Of a stretch of 64,000 bases of DNA, positions 45,680 through 54,280 are shown piece after piece. The number at the start of each line of letters is the position of its first letter. Position 1 is the first letter of the stretch. Under the pieces are notes generated by a model. That model did no database searches and had not been told where the DNA came from. It was given only the letters and a program-made list of their open reading frames with translations. The DNA is taken from NCBI GenBank assembly GCA_033721235.1, contig JAWWAY010000008.1, positions 88,888-152,887 of the forward strand. The letters are read 5' to 3'. The stretch comes from UBA5078 sp033721235 (GTDB lineage: Bacteria; Pseudomonadota; Gammaproteobacteria; Pseudomonadales; Pseudohongiellaceae). Made by a program: the position numbers and the translations under genes.

Positions 45680-45698
45680 AGGCACCATTTTGGTGCTT
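45680..45698. promoter_or_regulatory. NtrC-type binding site upstream of torF
   Basis: GGCACCATTTTGGTGC contains GCAC-N7-GTGC (45682-45696), the NtrC enhancer pattern. It lies about 120-130 bases upstream of a sigma-54-type promoter, a usual distance for an enhancer. A GTGC-containing half-site lies at 45653-45658 with wrong spacing for a full box. Confidence 0.6.
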
Positions 45699-45815
45699 TG
45701 CACCCATGCTGATGGGCTGCAAATGTTAATGGTGCTTTATTTTTTATTTGTGATATATTCCTGAAAGTGCTTAAAACAAAGGGCTGTAGGTGTTTTATTA
45801 CAGTTTTAATAAAAA

Positions 45816-45833
45816 TGGGCACGCATTGTGCTT
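45816..45833 (+). promoter_or_regulatory. Sigma-54 promoter of torF
   Basis: TGGGCACGCATTGTGCTT has the invariant GG-N10-GC pair (GG 45818-45819, GC 45830-45831) and a -24 block GGCACG that matches the consensus fully. The torF start codon lies 110 bases downstream. Confidence 0.6.
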
Positions 45834-45942
45834 CAGTGAGAGCGACATTTGAGTGTGTGTCCACGAGATATACTGCACACCCTGAAATGGTGCGTGAAGC
45901 ACACAGAAATTATTTTATTAAAACGTCAAGGAGTTACTTGAA

Positions 45943-46623
45943 ATGAAAAAACTTACAACAGCATTGCTAGCTACTGGTCTTTTGTCTGCTGCTTTCACAG
46001 CACAAGCTCAAGATGCAATCAGCGCAAACGTTGCACTTACTACTGATTACATCTACCGCGGTGTTTCTCAAACTAGCGGCGGTTCAGCTATCCAAGGTGG
46101 CTTTGACTATGCGAGTGAGTCTGGCTTCTACATCGGTACTTGGGCTTCAAGCATCACATTTGATGACAGCATCGAGATCGATTACTACGCAGGTTTCTCC
46201 GGAAGCCTAACTGAAGAAGTTGGCTTTGATGTAGGTGTTCTATACTACGATTACCCAGGAATGAGCAGCGACGATTTCGTTGAAATTTACGGCTCTCTAA
46301 GCTTTGGCGATCTAGGTGTAGGCATTGCTTACTCTGACGATTTCTACGCTGGTGTAGGCGACGCTCTATACTACACGCTGGATTACGGCTTCGATCTAGG
46401 TAACGACTTCTCCTTGGGCCTACACTACGGCTACCAAGACTTCGACCAACCAGTATTTGGTACTGAAGATGGCTACTCTGAGTACAATGTTTCTATCTCT
46501 AAGCCAGTTGGCGGTGTAGATCTATCATTGATGTACACAGATACAGACATCAGCGAAACAAACTGTGGCGGTTCTGAAGACTGCAGCAGCACTCTAGTAT
46601 TCTCTATCGGTAAATCTTTCTAA
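45943..46623 (+). CDS. TorF-family putative porin
   Basis: A 226-residue outer-membrane protein with a signal peptide (AQAQ, ~residue 23), many aromatic-rich strands and a terminal Phe (VFSIGKSF). The early TTDYIYRGVSQT motif is typical of the TorF-type (TIGR02001-like) family, often found beside glnK-amtB. AAGGAG precedes the ATG. Codon use points to high expression. The upstream NtrC-type box and sigma-54 promoter suggest induction when nitrogen is short, so it may admit nitrogen compounds. Confidence 0.87.
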   Translation: MKKLTTALLATGLLSAAFTAQAQDAISANVALTTDYIYRGVSQTSGGSAIQGGFDYASESGFYIGTWASSITFDDSIEIDYYAGFSGSLTEEVGFDVGVLYYDYPGMSSDDFVEIYGSLSFGDLGVGIAYSDDFYAGVGDALYYTLDYGFDLGNDFSLGLHYGYQDFDQPVFGTEDGYSEYNVSISKPVGGVDLSLMYTDTDISETNCGGSEDCSSTLVFSIGKSF

Positions 46624-46672
46624 GATTTATTCGGTGAGCACTTTTGGTGCTCGACTAGAAGCATAAGAAAAG

Positions 46673-46703
46673 GCCCGCAATTGCTGCAATTGCGGGCTTT
46701 TTT
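46673..46703 (+). terminator. Intrinsic terminator after torF
   Basis: The stem GCCCGCAATTG (46673-46683) pairs with CAATTGCGGGC (46687-46697) around a 3-base loop and is followed by six T. It lies 50 bases after the torF stop. Confidence 0.92.
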
Positions 46704-46776
46704 GTGTCTGTCACTTTTACCCCTCTCATTCCTCTTTATTAGGTGGCGCCCTATTCTGGAACGCACTCGCCATGTG

Positions 46777-46793
46777 TGCACTATTGTAGTGCT
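46777..46793. promoter_or_regulatory. NtrC-type binding site upstream of glnK
   Basis: TGCACTATTGTAGTGC is a palindrome with GCAC-N7-GTGC, the NtrC consensus spacing. It lies about 100 bases upstream of the sigma-54-type promoter of glnK. Confidence 0.7.
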
Positions 46794-46878
46794 CAATAAT
46801 GGGGCGATATAGGTCTGGTATAGACTAAATGCTATGCTTTTATCGTAAGTTGTTGATTTTATAGCTAGTTTTCTACTT

Positions 46879-46895
46879 TGGCATACTCCATGCAT
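46879..46895 (+). promoter_or_regulatory. Sigma-54 promoter of glnK-amtB
   Basis: TTGGCATACTCCATGCA has GG (46880-46881), ten bases and GC (46892-46893), the -24/-12 signature. The glnK ATG is 67 bases downstream of it. Confidence 0.7.
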
Positions 46896-46961
46896 TAAGG
46901 ATATGCAGGTGTATCTGCACTGAATCGGCGGAGCGGATATTTATAGGTAAGGAGCAAATGT

Positions 46962-47300
46962 ATGAAGTTAGTAACGGCAATTATTAAGCCATTCAAATTG
47001 GACGATGCCCGAGAAGCGCTATCAGAAATTGGTGTGCAGGGTATTACAGTAACTGAAGTGAAAGGCTTTGGGCGGCAGAAAGGACACACTGAACTGTACC
47101 GTGGTGCAGAGTACGTGGTTGATTTTCTTCCTAAAGTAAAAATTGAAGTAGCAATTGGTGACGAGCTTTTGGATCAAACCTTAGAAGCAATCACTAAAGC
47201 GGCGAATACTGGCAAAATCGGTGACGGCAAAATCTTCGTTTCTGATCTCGCTCAAGTTATTCGAATCCGTACAGGCGAAACTGGCTCTGAGGCAGTTTAA
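46962..47300 (+). CDS. glnK: Nitrogen regulatory protein P-II
   Basis: A 112-residue PII protein that senses 2-oxoglutarate, ATP/ADP and glutamine status and blocks AmtB when ammonium is plentiful. The T-loop contains Tyr51 (ELYRGAEY), the uridylylation site, and the C-terminus has GKIGDGKIFV. Gene order with amtB 82 bases downstream and the upstream NtrC/sigma-54 sites identify it as GlnK rather than GlnB. Confidence 0.95.
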   Translation: MKLVTAIIKPFKLDDAREALSEIGVQGITVTEVKGFGRQKGHTELYRGAEYVVDFLPKVKIEVAIGDELLDQTLEAITKAANTGKIGDGKIFVSDLAQVIRIRTGETGSEAV

Positions 47301-47382
47301 ACAACAGAACTAATTGAACAACTTTAATGACTACTTAAATAATCGGGCTCAATAGACTCGAACCTGGTTCGGAGGTGATAAG

Positions 47383-48645
47383 GTGCAAGACCAAATTTTT
47401 CAACTACAGTACGCAATAGACACGTTCTATTTTCTAACCATGGGCGCGCTCGTCATGTGGATGGCGGCTGGTTTCTCTATGCTAGAAGCTGGTTTAGTAC
47501 GCTCTAAAAACACGACGGAAATTCTTACGAAAAACGTCGCTCTCTATTCAATTTCCTGCATCATGTATTTGGTGTGTGGTTACGCAATCATGTACGGCGG
47601 CGGTATTTTCCTAGCCGGTATTGATGGTGGTGACACGCTTGTGGCAGATGCCCTTGCAGGCAAAGCAGAAGAAGGCTTCGATGGCGGCTCTGTTTACTCA
47701 GGTGCTTCTGACTTCTTCTTCCAAGTAGTATTCGTAGCAACGGCAATGTCAATTGTCTCTGGTGCGGTGGCTGAGCGCATGAAGCTTTGGTCTTTCCTAC
47801 TGTTTGCCATTGTTATGACTGGCGTTATCTACCCATTAGAAGGTTCTTGGACTTGGGGTGGTGCTGATGTATTCGGTATCTTCAACTTGGGCGACTTAGG
47901 CTTCTCTGACTTCGCCGGTTCAGGCATTGTTCACTTGGCTGGTGCTTCTGCTGCTCTAGCGGGTGTATTGCTACTAGGTGCTCGTAAGGGTAAATACGGT
48001 AAAGACGGCTCTGTAAAAGCAATTCCAGGTGCCAACCTACCGCTAGCGACTCTTGGTACATTCATCCTATGGATGGGTTGGTTCGGTTTCAACGGCGGTT
48101 CTGTATTGAAACTAGCTGACATTGCAAACTCTAATGCAGTGGCAATGGTGTTCCTGAACACTAACGCTGCGGCTGCTGGTGGCCTTGTTGCTGCTCTTCT
48201 AGTTGCTCGCGCACTGTTCGGCAAAGCCGACCTTACAATGGCATTGAACGGCGCACTAGCTGGTCTGGTTGCTATTACTGCTGAGCCTTCTACTCCTACT
48301 CCACTTGAAGCTACTATCTTCGGTGCTCTTGGTGGCGTGCTTGTAGTATTCAGCATCGTGTTCCTAGATAAGCTGAAAATGGATGACCCAGTAGGTGCCA
48401 TCTCTGTACACGGTACTTGCGGTATTCTAGGTCTATTGCTAGTACCAATCACAAACGATGGTGTGTCCTTCATGGGTCAAATCATCGGTGGCCTGACTAT
48501 CTTCGTATGGGTATTCGCAGCTAGCTTTGTAGTGTGGATGATCATCAAAGCGGTTCTGGGTCTACGTGTTAGTGAAGAAGAGGAAGATCAAGGTGTTGAT
48601 ATCTCTGAGTGTGGCTTAGAAGCATACCCAGAATTCATTAACTAA
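47383..48645 (+). CDS. amtB: Ammonium transporter
   Basis: A 420-residue inner-membrane channel with about eleven membrane spans. The twin pore histidines lie in GSGIVHLAGASAA and SVHGTCGILG. The GTG at 47383 follows GGAGGTGATAAG, a near-ideal ribosome-binding site. GlnK binds its cytoplasmic face. Codon use is highly biased (CTA, GGT, GCT). A terminator follows. Confidence 0.96.
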   Translation: MQDQIFQLQYAIDTFYFLTMGALVMWMAAGFSMLEAGLVRSKNTTEILTKNVALYSISCIMYLVCGYAIMYGGGIFLAGIDGGDTLVADALAGKAEEGFDGGSVYSGASDFFFQVVFVATAMSIVSGAVAERMKLWSFLLFAIVMTGVIYPLEGSWTWGGADVFGIFNLGDLGFSDFAGSGIVHLAGASAALAGVLLLGARKGKYGKDGSVKAIPGANLPLATLGTFILWMGWFGFNGGSVLKLADIANSNAVAMVFLNTNAAAAGGLVAALLVARALFGKADLTMALNGALAGLVAITAEPSTPTPLEATIFGALGGVLVVFSIVFLDKLKMDDPVGAISVHGTCGILGLLLVPITNDGVSFMGQIIGGLTIFVWVFAASFVVWMIIKAVLGLRVSEEEEDQGVDISECGLEAYPEFIN

Positions 48646-48675
48646 GGTTCCTTGTTAGGAAGGTATAATCTCTCT

Positions 48676-48703
48676 AAGCGCCCCGAAAGGGGCGCTTTTT
48701 TTT
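48676..48703 (+). terminator. Intrinsic terminator after amtB
   Basis: AGCGCCCC (48677-48684) pairs with GGGGCGCT (48689-48696) around a GAAA tetraloop and is followed by a run of T. Confidence 0.93.
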
Positions 48704-48759
48704 GCGTCCTAAAAAATTTTTATATCGCTAATTGCTTTGGCGGGAGAGAGGCTAACTAC

Positions 48760-49485
48760 TTAGTAGTCGCCCCATAGGTGCTGGGCTAGGGTGATTGCCA
48801 CAATCGGCGCTGTTTCCGTTCGCAAAACCCGTGGCCCGATACATAAGGATGTGAAGCCATATTGCTTGGCCGCTGCGATTTCGTCCTCGCTTAGTCCGCC
48901 TTCTGGGCCAATCAAGAAATAAACTGATTCCGGTGCCATCTGTGCAGAAAGCTTCTCACTGCCGCGATGATCCAGAACATAAAGAGCGCCCTGTCTGTGC
49001 TGTTGCAGCCATGTCTGCAAATCGATCGGCTGATGAATAGTGGGTATGCTACACCGCCCGTTTTGCTCGCAAGCGGAAATCGCGACCTTTTGCCAGTGCG
49101 CCACTCGGCTCTGTGCCCTATCGCCTTTTAGTTTGACCTCGCAGCGCTCGCTGAAAAGCGGAGTAACCGAACTCGCACCCGCTTCCGTTGCTTTTTGCAC
49201 GACATAGTCCATACGCTCCCCGCGGGAAATACCTATGGCGATATGAATAGGAAAGCTGGGGTCGCAATGGTTCTCAACTTGCTCGTGCAAACGAATGTTA
49301 ATGCACTTCTTCTCTACGGACTCAACAGTGCCGTTAAATTCGCCGTTGTGGCTATTAAACAAAGAGACCGCGTCGCCGGCCTTTATGCGCAAAACCTTGC
49401 CTAGGTAATGGGCTTGATCGTCCTTCAGTGTGACAAGGCTGTCGCACTGAAGATCGATATCGGCAAAGACTCTACTGATTCGCAT
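48760..49485 (-). CDS. rsmE: 16S rRNA m3U1498 methyltransferase
   Basis: A 241-residue SPOUT methyltransferase that methylates U1498 of 16S rRNA. It has an N-terminal PUA-like part (ISRVFADIDL, HYLGKVLRIKAGD) and the C-terminal knot with FLIGPEGGLSEDE and IGPRVLRTETAP, the SAM-binding motifs. It is the last gene of the sahR-metK-ahcY-metF-rsmE unit and begins 4 bases after the metF stop. A SAM-using enzyme at the end of a SAM-cycle operon fits well. Confidence 0.94.
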   Translation of the reverse strand: MRISRVFADIDLQCDSLVTLKDDQAHYLGKVLRIKAGDAVSLFNSHNGEFNGTVESVEKKCINIRLHEQVENHCDPSFPIHIAIGISRGERMDYVVQKATEAGASSVTPLFSERCEVKLKGDRAQSRVAHWQKVAISACEQNGRCSIPTIHQPIDLQTWLQQHRQGALYVLDHRGSEKLSAQMAPESVYFLIGPEGGLSEDEIAAAKQYGFTSLCIGPRVLRTETAPIVAITLAQHLWGDY

Positions 49486-49489
49486 AAGC

Positions 49490-50350
49490 TTATTTTCTTA
49501 GGCCCAAGCTTTTCCAAATTTCACTGACTGGGCCATACTGATTCATCGAATAAAAGTGTAGGCCAGGCGCTCCACCTGCTAATAGCTTTTCACATAACTT
49601 AGTGACAGCTTCTACCCCAAAGGCCCTAATCGCCTCGCTATCGTCACCAAAGCTCTGCAGTTGTTGGCGCATCCAGCGCGGGATCTCAGCCCCACAGTTG
49701 GTGCTGAAGCGCGCAAGACTCGTGTAGTTGGTAATAGGCATAATGCCTGGATAAATAGGAATATCGATTCCGGCCTTGCGACATTTGTCGACAAAATAGA
49801 AATAGGCATCCTCATTGTAAAAATACTGAGTAATTGCGCTATTGGCTCCCGCCTCTACTTTCTTCTTAAAGAAGGCAATATCGCTATCATAACTTTCCGA
49901 ATTCGGATGAATCTCCGGGTAGCAAGCCACTTCAATATGAAAATGGTCTCCCGTCTTTCGTCGGATGAAGTCGATTAGTTCATTGGCATAGTAGTAGCTA
50001 TTGCTTGTACCGGTGCCAGAGGGAATATCTCCTCTCAGTGCGACTAAACGGTCCACGCCCATATCTTTATACTGATGTAATAGTGATTCTATCTCGTCGT
50101 CTTTCGAGCCACCAAAAGACAGGTGTGGCGCAACGCTCGAGCCAGCCTTCTTGATACTGGAAACAGCATCGAAGGTGCCATCGCGCGTAGAGCCTCCGGC
50201 GCCGTATGTCACGGAGAAAAAGTCAGGCTTTAATGCCGCAAGCTGAGTATGGACTTCAGCCAGCTTTTGCTTGCCTGCTTCTGTTTTAGGCGGGAAAAAT
50301 TCGAAGCTAAAACGCTTTGAATCGCCCGCGCCGTTTTTATTACTAGTCAT
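49490..50350 (-). CDS. metF: Methylenetetrahydrofolate reductase
   Basis: A 286-residue FAD enzyme that reduces 5,10-methylene-THF to 5-methyl-THF, the methyl donor for methionine synthesis. The N-terminal FEFFPPKT motif and SVTYGAGGSTRD are diagnostic. It follows ahcY by 69 bases, in which a hairpin lies (50373-50414), and precedes rsmE by 4 bases. Confidence 0.95.
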   Translation of the reverse strand: MTSNKNGAGDSKRFSFEFFPPKTEAGKQKLAEVHTQLAALKPDFFSVTYGAGGSTRDGTFDAVSSIKKAGSSVAPHLSFGGSKDDEIESLLHQYKDMGVDRLVALRGDIPSGTGTSNSYYYANELIDFIRRKTGDHFHIEVACYPEIHPNSESYDSDIAFFKKKVEAGANSAITQYFYNEDAYFYFVDKCRKAGIDIPIYPGIMPITNYTSLARFSTNCGAEIPRWMRQQLQSFGDDSEAIRAFGVEAVTKLCEKLLAGGAPGLHFYSMNQYGPVSEIWKSLGLRK

Positions 50351-50372
50351 TTTAATCTCTCAACAGGCTTAC

Positions 50373-50414
50373 TAGGGTTTTCGCCGTGCCAAAGTGGCGA
50401 TGGAGAAAACCCTA
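50373..50414 (-). promoter_or_regulatory. Hairpin in the ahcY-metF gap
   Basis: A 10-bp stem (50373-50382 with 50405-50414, core AGGGTTTTC/GAAAACCCT) has an inner GCC/GGC pair. On the transcribed strand it is not followed by a T tract, so it is more likely a stability or processing element than a terminator. It does not match the SAH riboswitch consensus as I know it. Confidence 0.4.
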
Positions 50415-50419
50415 AAAGC

Positions 50420-51799
50420 TTAGTATTTGTAGCTTTCCGTTTTGTATGGGCCTTCTATTGCAACGTTAATATAGTCTGCCTGCGCTGGTGTTAGCTTCGT
50501 AAGTACGCCGCCAAAGCCTCCTACCATTAGTGCTGCGACTTCTTCGTCCAAATGCTTAGGCAAAACTTCTACCGTAATATTGTCTTTCTTGAAGTCGGGT
50601 GAAAGACCAGCAAAGTTCTTCTCGTACAGGTAAATTTGAGCAATAACCTGGTTCGCAAACGATCCATCCATAATTCTAGAAGGATGCCCCGTGGCATTAC
50701 CCAGGTTAATCAGACGACCCTCGGAGAGTAATAAGATGTAGTTGTCTTGCTCTTTCTCAGCGTCGCCACGGTACACTTTGTGAACCTGAGGTTTGATCTC
50801 TTCCCATGTCCAATTTTTGCGCATAAAGGCGGTATCGATCTCATTGTCGAAGTGGCCGATGTTGCAAATAATGGCGCCAGACTTCACACTTTGCAGCATG
50901 TTTTTGTCGCAAACATCAATATTGCCTGTAGTAGTAACAATCAGGTCGAGCTTGCTTAGTAAGGCTTTGTCGATATCTTCCAGCTTGCCAGTATTGATGC
51001 CGTTATTATAGGGCGATACAAGCTCGTAACCGTCCATGCAGGCTTGCATGGCACAGATTGGGTCGATCTCGGATACTTTTACGATCATGCCTTCCTGACG
51101 TAAGCTCTGTGCGGAACCTTTGCCTACGTCGCCGTAGCCCACCACAAGCGCTTGTTTGCCTGACAGCAGCATGTCGGTGCCGCGTTTAATGCCATCGTTA
51201 AGGCTGTGGCGGCAACCGTACTTATTGTCGTTCTTGCTCTTGGTAACAGAGTCGTTAACATTGATCGCAGGCACTTTGAGAGTGCCTTCCTCTAGCATTT
51301 CGAGAAGGCGGTGAACGCCTGTCGTAGTTTCCTCTGTGATGCCGTTAATACTGTCCAGCATTTGCGGATACTTTTCATGCACCATGCCTGTTAGGTCGCC
51401 ACCGTCATCGAGAATCATATTCGCATCCCAAGGCTTGCCGTCTTTTAAGATGGTTTGCTCGATGCACCATTCGCCCTCTTCTTCTGTTTGACCTTTCCAC
51501 GCATAAACCGCAATACCTTTCGAGGCGATATAGGCCGCCGCGTGATCCTGTGTGGAGAAAATATTGCATGAGGACCAGCGCACCTCGGCGCCCAGCTCAA
51601 CCAAAGTCTCGATCAGGACAGCCGTTTGTATCGTCATGTGAATGCAGCCAAGAATTTTGGCATTGGCCAAAGGTTTATCCGCACCATAGCGCTTACGAAG
51701 AGACATTAGGGCTGGCATTTCGGCTTCGGCCAGAATGACTTCTTTGCGGCCGAAATCAGCTAGTGTTATGTCCGCGACTTTATAATCTGTGTTGCTCAT
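50420..51799 (-). CDS. ahcY: Adenosylhomocysteinase
   Basis: A 459-residue NAD-dependent enzyme that splits S-adenosylhomocysteine into adenosine and homocysteine. It has the Rossmann motif GYGDVGKGSAQSL, NNGINTGKLEDID in the insertion seen in many bacterial forms, and the C-terminal GPYKTESYKY. It lies 40 bases after metK in the same unit and would relieve the SAH signal read by the SahR-like regulator. Confidence 0.96.
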   Translation of the reverse strand: MSNTDYKVADITLADFGRKEVILAEAEMPALMSLRKRYGADKPLANAKILGCIHMTIQTAVLIETLVELGAEVRWSSCNIFSTQDHAAAYIASKGIAVYAWKGQTEEEGEWCIEQTILKDGKPWDANMILDDGGDLTGMVHEKYPQMLDSINGITEETTTGVHRLLEMLEEGTLKVPAINVNDSVTKSKNDNKYGCRHSLNDGIKRGTDMLLSGKQALVVGYGDVGKGSAQSLRQEGMIVKVSEIDPICAMQACMDGYELVSPYNNGINTGKLEDIDKALLSKLDLIVTTTGNIDVCDKNMLQSVKSGAIICNIGHFDNEIDTAFMRKNWTWEEIKPQVHKVYRGDAEKEQDNYILLLSEGRLINLGNATGHPSRIMDGSFANQVIAQIYLYEKNFAGLSPDFKKDNITVEVLPKHLDEEVAALMVGGFGGVLTKLTPAQADYINVAIEGPYKTESYKY

Positions 51800-51839
51800 T
51801 GTGAAATCCTGTTTGTGCTAAATAAATAAGTAATTGTGT

Positions 51840-52997
51840 TTATAGGCCAGCGGCGCTGCGAAGCGCTTCTGCTTTGTCTGTTTTTTCCCAGGTGAAGTTG
51901 GGTTCTTCGCGTCCGAAGTGTCCATAGGCTGCCGTTGGCAAATAGATTGGCCGAATCAGGTCTAACATTTTGATCAAGCCTTTAGGGCGAAGCTCAAAAA
52001 ATTCGCGAATCAGCTCGACGATTCTCTCTTCTGGTATTTTATTAGTGCCGAAAGTCTCAACCGCTACAGAAGTCGGTTCTGCTACGCCAATAGCATAAGA
52101 CAACTGAATTTCGCAGCGATCAGCTAGGCCTGCCGCCACAATATTCTTGGCCACATAGCGTGCAACGTATGCTGCGGAGCGATCCACCTTCGATGGGTCT
52201 TTGCCAGAGAAAGCGCCACCACCGTGCCGCGCCATGCCGCCATATGTGTCGACAATAATCTTGCGGCCAGTAAGGCCACAATCACCGCATGGGCCGCCAA
52301 TAACGAAGCGCCCTGTTGGATTGATAAAGTACTTGGTGTTCTTGTCTAGCCATTCTTCAGGCAGTACTTTCTTGATGATTTCTTCCATCACCGCCTCTTT
52401 TAGATCGGCTTGGCTAATGTCTTCATGGTGCTGGGTCGAAAGAACCACTGCGTCAATCGCTACGGGCTTGCCGTTCTCATAGCGAAAAGTCAGTTGGCTT
52501 TTTGCATCTGGGCGTAGCCAAGGAAGCGTGCCATCTTTTCGAACTTGCGCTTGACGTTTAACAAGGCGATGGGAGTAAGTCACTGGTGCCGGCATTAGCA
52601 CATCGGTTTCATTAGACGCATACCCAAACATTAGGCCTTGGTCGCCAGCACCCTGCTCGTGATCCGGTGTGTCGTCAACGCCTTGAGAAATATCGGGTGA
52701 TTGTTTGCCAACCGCATTCAATACCGCGCAGGAGTTGCCATCGAACCCTTTGTCTGATGAATCGTAGCCAATATCTGTGACCACTTTACGAGTGATCTCT
52801 TCGATATCGACATATGCCTCAGTCGTGATCTCTCCGGCAACTACAACCATGCCCGTTTTGATCATGGTTTCGCAGGCAACGCGAGCCTTTGGATCTTGTT
52901 CAAGCAGTGCGTCCAATACGGCATCGGAAATCTGATCTGCCATTTTGTCTGGGTGCCCTTCGGAAACCGACTCTGAGGTAAATAATGAAGTCGCCAT
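51840..52997 (-). CDS. metK: S-adenosylmethionine synthetase
   Basis: A 385-residue enzyme that makes SAM from methionine and ATP. Visible motifs are GHPDKMADQISDAVLD, GAGDQGLMFGYA and GGGAFSGKDPSKVDRSAAY. Length is normal. It lies 24 bases after the ArsR-type regulator gene and is thus controlled from the palindrome at 54091. Confidence 0.97.
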   Translation of the reverse strand: MATSLFTSESVSEGHPDKMADQISDAVLDALLEQDPKARVACETMIKTGMVVVAGEITTEAYVDIEEITRKVVTDIGYDSSDKGFDGNSCAVLNAVGKQSPDISQGVDDTPDHEQGAGDQGLMFGYASNETDVLMPAPVTYSHRLVKRQAQVRKDGTLPWLRPDAKSQLTFRYENGKPVAIDAVVLSTQHHEDISQADLKEAVMEEIIKKVLPEEWLDKNTKYFINPTGRFVIGGPCGDCGLTGRKIIVDTYGGMARHGGGAFSGKDPSKVDRSAAYVARYVAKNIVAAGLADRCEIQLSYAIGVAEPTSVAVETFGTNKIPEERIVELIREFFELRPKGLIKMLDLIRPIYLPTAAYGHFGREEPNFTWEKTDKAEALRSAAGL

Positions 52998-53021
52998 AAT
53001 GATGTCCTTTAACAGCTATGC

Positions 53022-54038
53022 TTAATGGTTGAGAGTGTGGGCGAGCTCACTCTTGTGAAACACGCACATTTGAATTTGAAAGCCATTGCGCAAACCAAGG
53101 TAGACGCTTTGGCCAATGTGTAAATTGTTCTGCTGTGCCCAGTCGTTCAGTTCCTCTTGCTCGAACCCCAGCCAGAGATCGCCACAGGATTCGCGTACCC
53201 AATCTTGGTCGTGACGGCACAGATCAATAATGAGCAAGAGGCCATTCTCGTTTAGAAGCTCCTGGGCATGGGCGAAAGCCTCTCTTGGTGAGGGCAAGTG
53301 ATGCAGAACCATGTCGTAGACGATGACATCGCATTGTACGTTCATGTCCAAGGCGGTTCCGGTGTCGCCGTGGATAAACTGAGCATTGCTAAGCTCTGCC
53401 TCTTGGGCTGTTGCCTTGGCCAGGTTTAGCATCTCCAAAGCATTGTCGAGCGCTATGACCTTTTCGAAGCGTTCGGCAAACATAGGCAGTAGCTCGCCAT
53501 GGCCAGGCCCTACCTCCATAACAGTACGCTCGTTATGGGGTTTCAGTTCTTGCAGCAAGTCTTCCAAGGTGCTGGTGTACTGGCTGTGTTCGGCTACGAG
53601 GCCCTGTTTCTCACGGAATTTTTCTGCGTGCTTGCTAAAAAATTGGAGTGACTGCTCAGAGCGCTCCGCCTGTATTTGATTCATGCGTTCTCGCAGTTCT
53701 TCCTTTAGTGTCACACGATCTATAGCCTCGAATGCACTGAGCTTAAAGCTGCGTAAAGGGTCGTCATTGGCCAGTAAGGGGCGGCGATAGAAGATGGTAT
53801 TGCCCTCGCGCCTAGTCGTGGCGAGACCGGCATTGGCCAGGACTTTGAGATGATGGCTAAGGGCCGACTGACGAATATCCAGTATGCGGCATAGTTCCAG
53901 AACTCCGAATGAGCTGTGGCGCAATAGGCGCAGAATCTCTAGACGCAGGCCGTCGGCTAAGGCCTTACACACCAAGGTGAGGGTCTCTGCATCGCCAATT
54001 GTGGCCACAGATTCTTGTTTTAGGGCAGTGACTGCCAT
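53022..54038 (-). CDS. ArsR-type regulator fused to a SAM-methyltransferase-like domain (SahR-like)
   Basis: A 338-residue protein. Residues ~15-100 are an ArsR winged helix (FGVLELCRILDIRQSALSHHLKVL) with no metal-binding Cys motif. Residues ~140-325 are a class I methyltransferase fold with MEVGPGHGELLPMF (SAM motif I). ArsR proteins named SahR that sense SAH and repress methionine-cycle genes are known in Proteobacteria. This gene heads the metK-ahcY-metF-rsmE run and carries a 32-bp palindrome at its promoter, which supports that role. The methyltransferase domain may serve as the SAH sensor. Identity as SahR is inferred. Confidence 0.85.
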   Translation of the reverse strand: MAVTALKQESVATIGDAETLTLVCKALADGLRLEILRLLRHSSFGVLELCRILDIRQSALSHHLKVLANAGLATTRREGNTIFYRRPLLANDDPLRSFKLSAFEAIDRVTLKEELRERMNQIQAERSEQSLQFFSKHAEKFREKQGLVAEHSQYTSTLEDLLQELKPHNERTVMEVGPGHGELLPMFAERFEKVIALDNALEMLNLAKATAQEAELSNAQFIHGDTGTALDMNVQCDVIVYDMVLHHLPSPREAFAHAQELLNENGLLLIIDLCRHDQDWVRESCGDLWLGFEQEELNDWAQQNNLHIGQSVYLGLRNGFQIQMCVFHKSELAHTLNH

Positions 54039-54090
54039 TAGCTATCCAGAACAATTGTCATCATATGAGGCGGCACTATAACAGCTGCTG

Positions 54091-54122
54091 CAATCTATAT
54101 CAAAATAATTTGATATAGATTG
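54091..54122. promoter_or_regulatory. Palindromic operator in the sahR-tkt divergent gap
   Basis: Two 14-base arms (CAATCTATATCAAA at 54091-54104 and its exact reverse complement at 54109-54122) flank a 4-base spacer. The palindrome lies 53 bases upstream of the ArsR-type gene and 159 bases from tkt. It has the AT-rich form expected of an ArsR operator and probably controls the whole SAM-cycle unit. Confidence 0.75.
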
Positions 54123-54280
54123 CTTGGCTTGATTTCCTTCTGTGGGGGGATTATCGCGACAATACGCCGCTATTTGGCATCAAAGATTAAAATAAAACCC
54201 TATCGAAGTAGTAAATTGAAGCAAGGTGCGGGAAAATAGGCGCCCTTGAAATTTACGCCAGACAAAGGAGTCAGTAACGT

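Noticed and set aside
50351..50419. SAH or SAM riboswitch in the methionine-cycle operon
   Set aside because: The gaps upstream of ahcY and metF lack the consensus features I know for these riboswitches; control by the SahR-like repressor is a better explanation.
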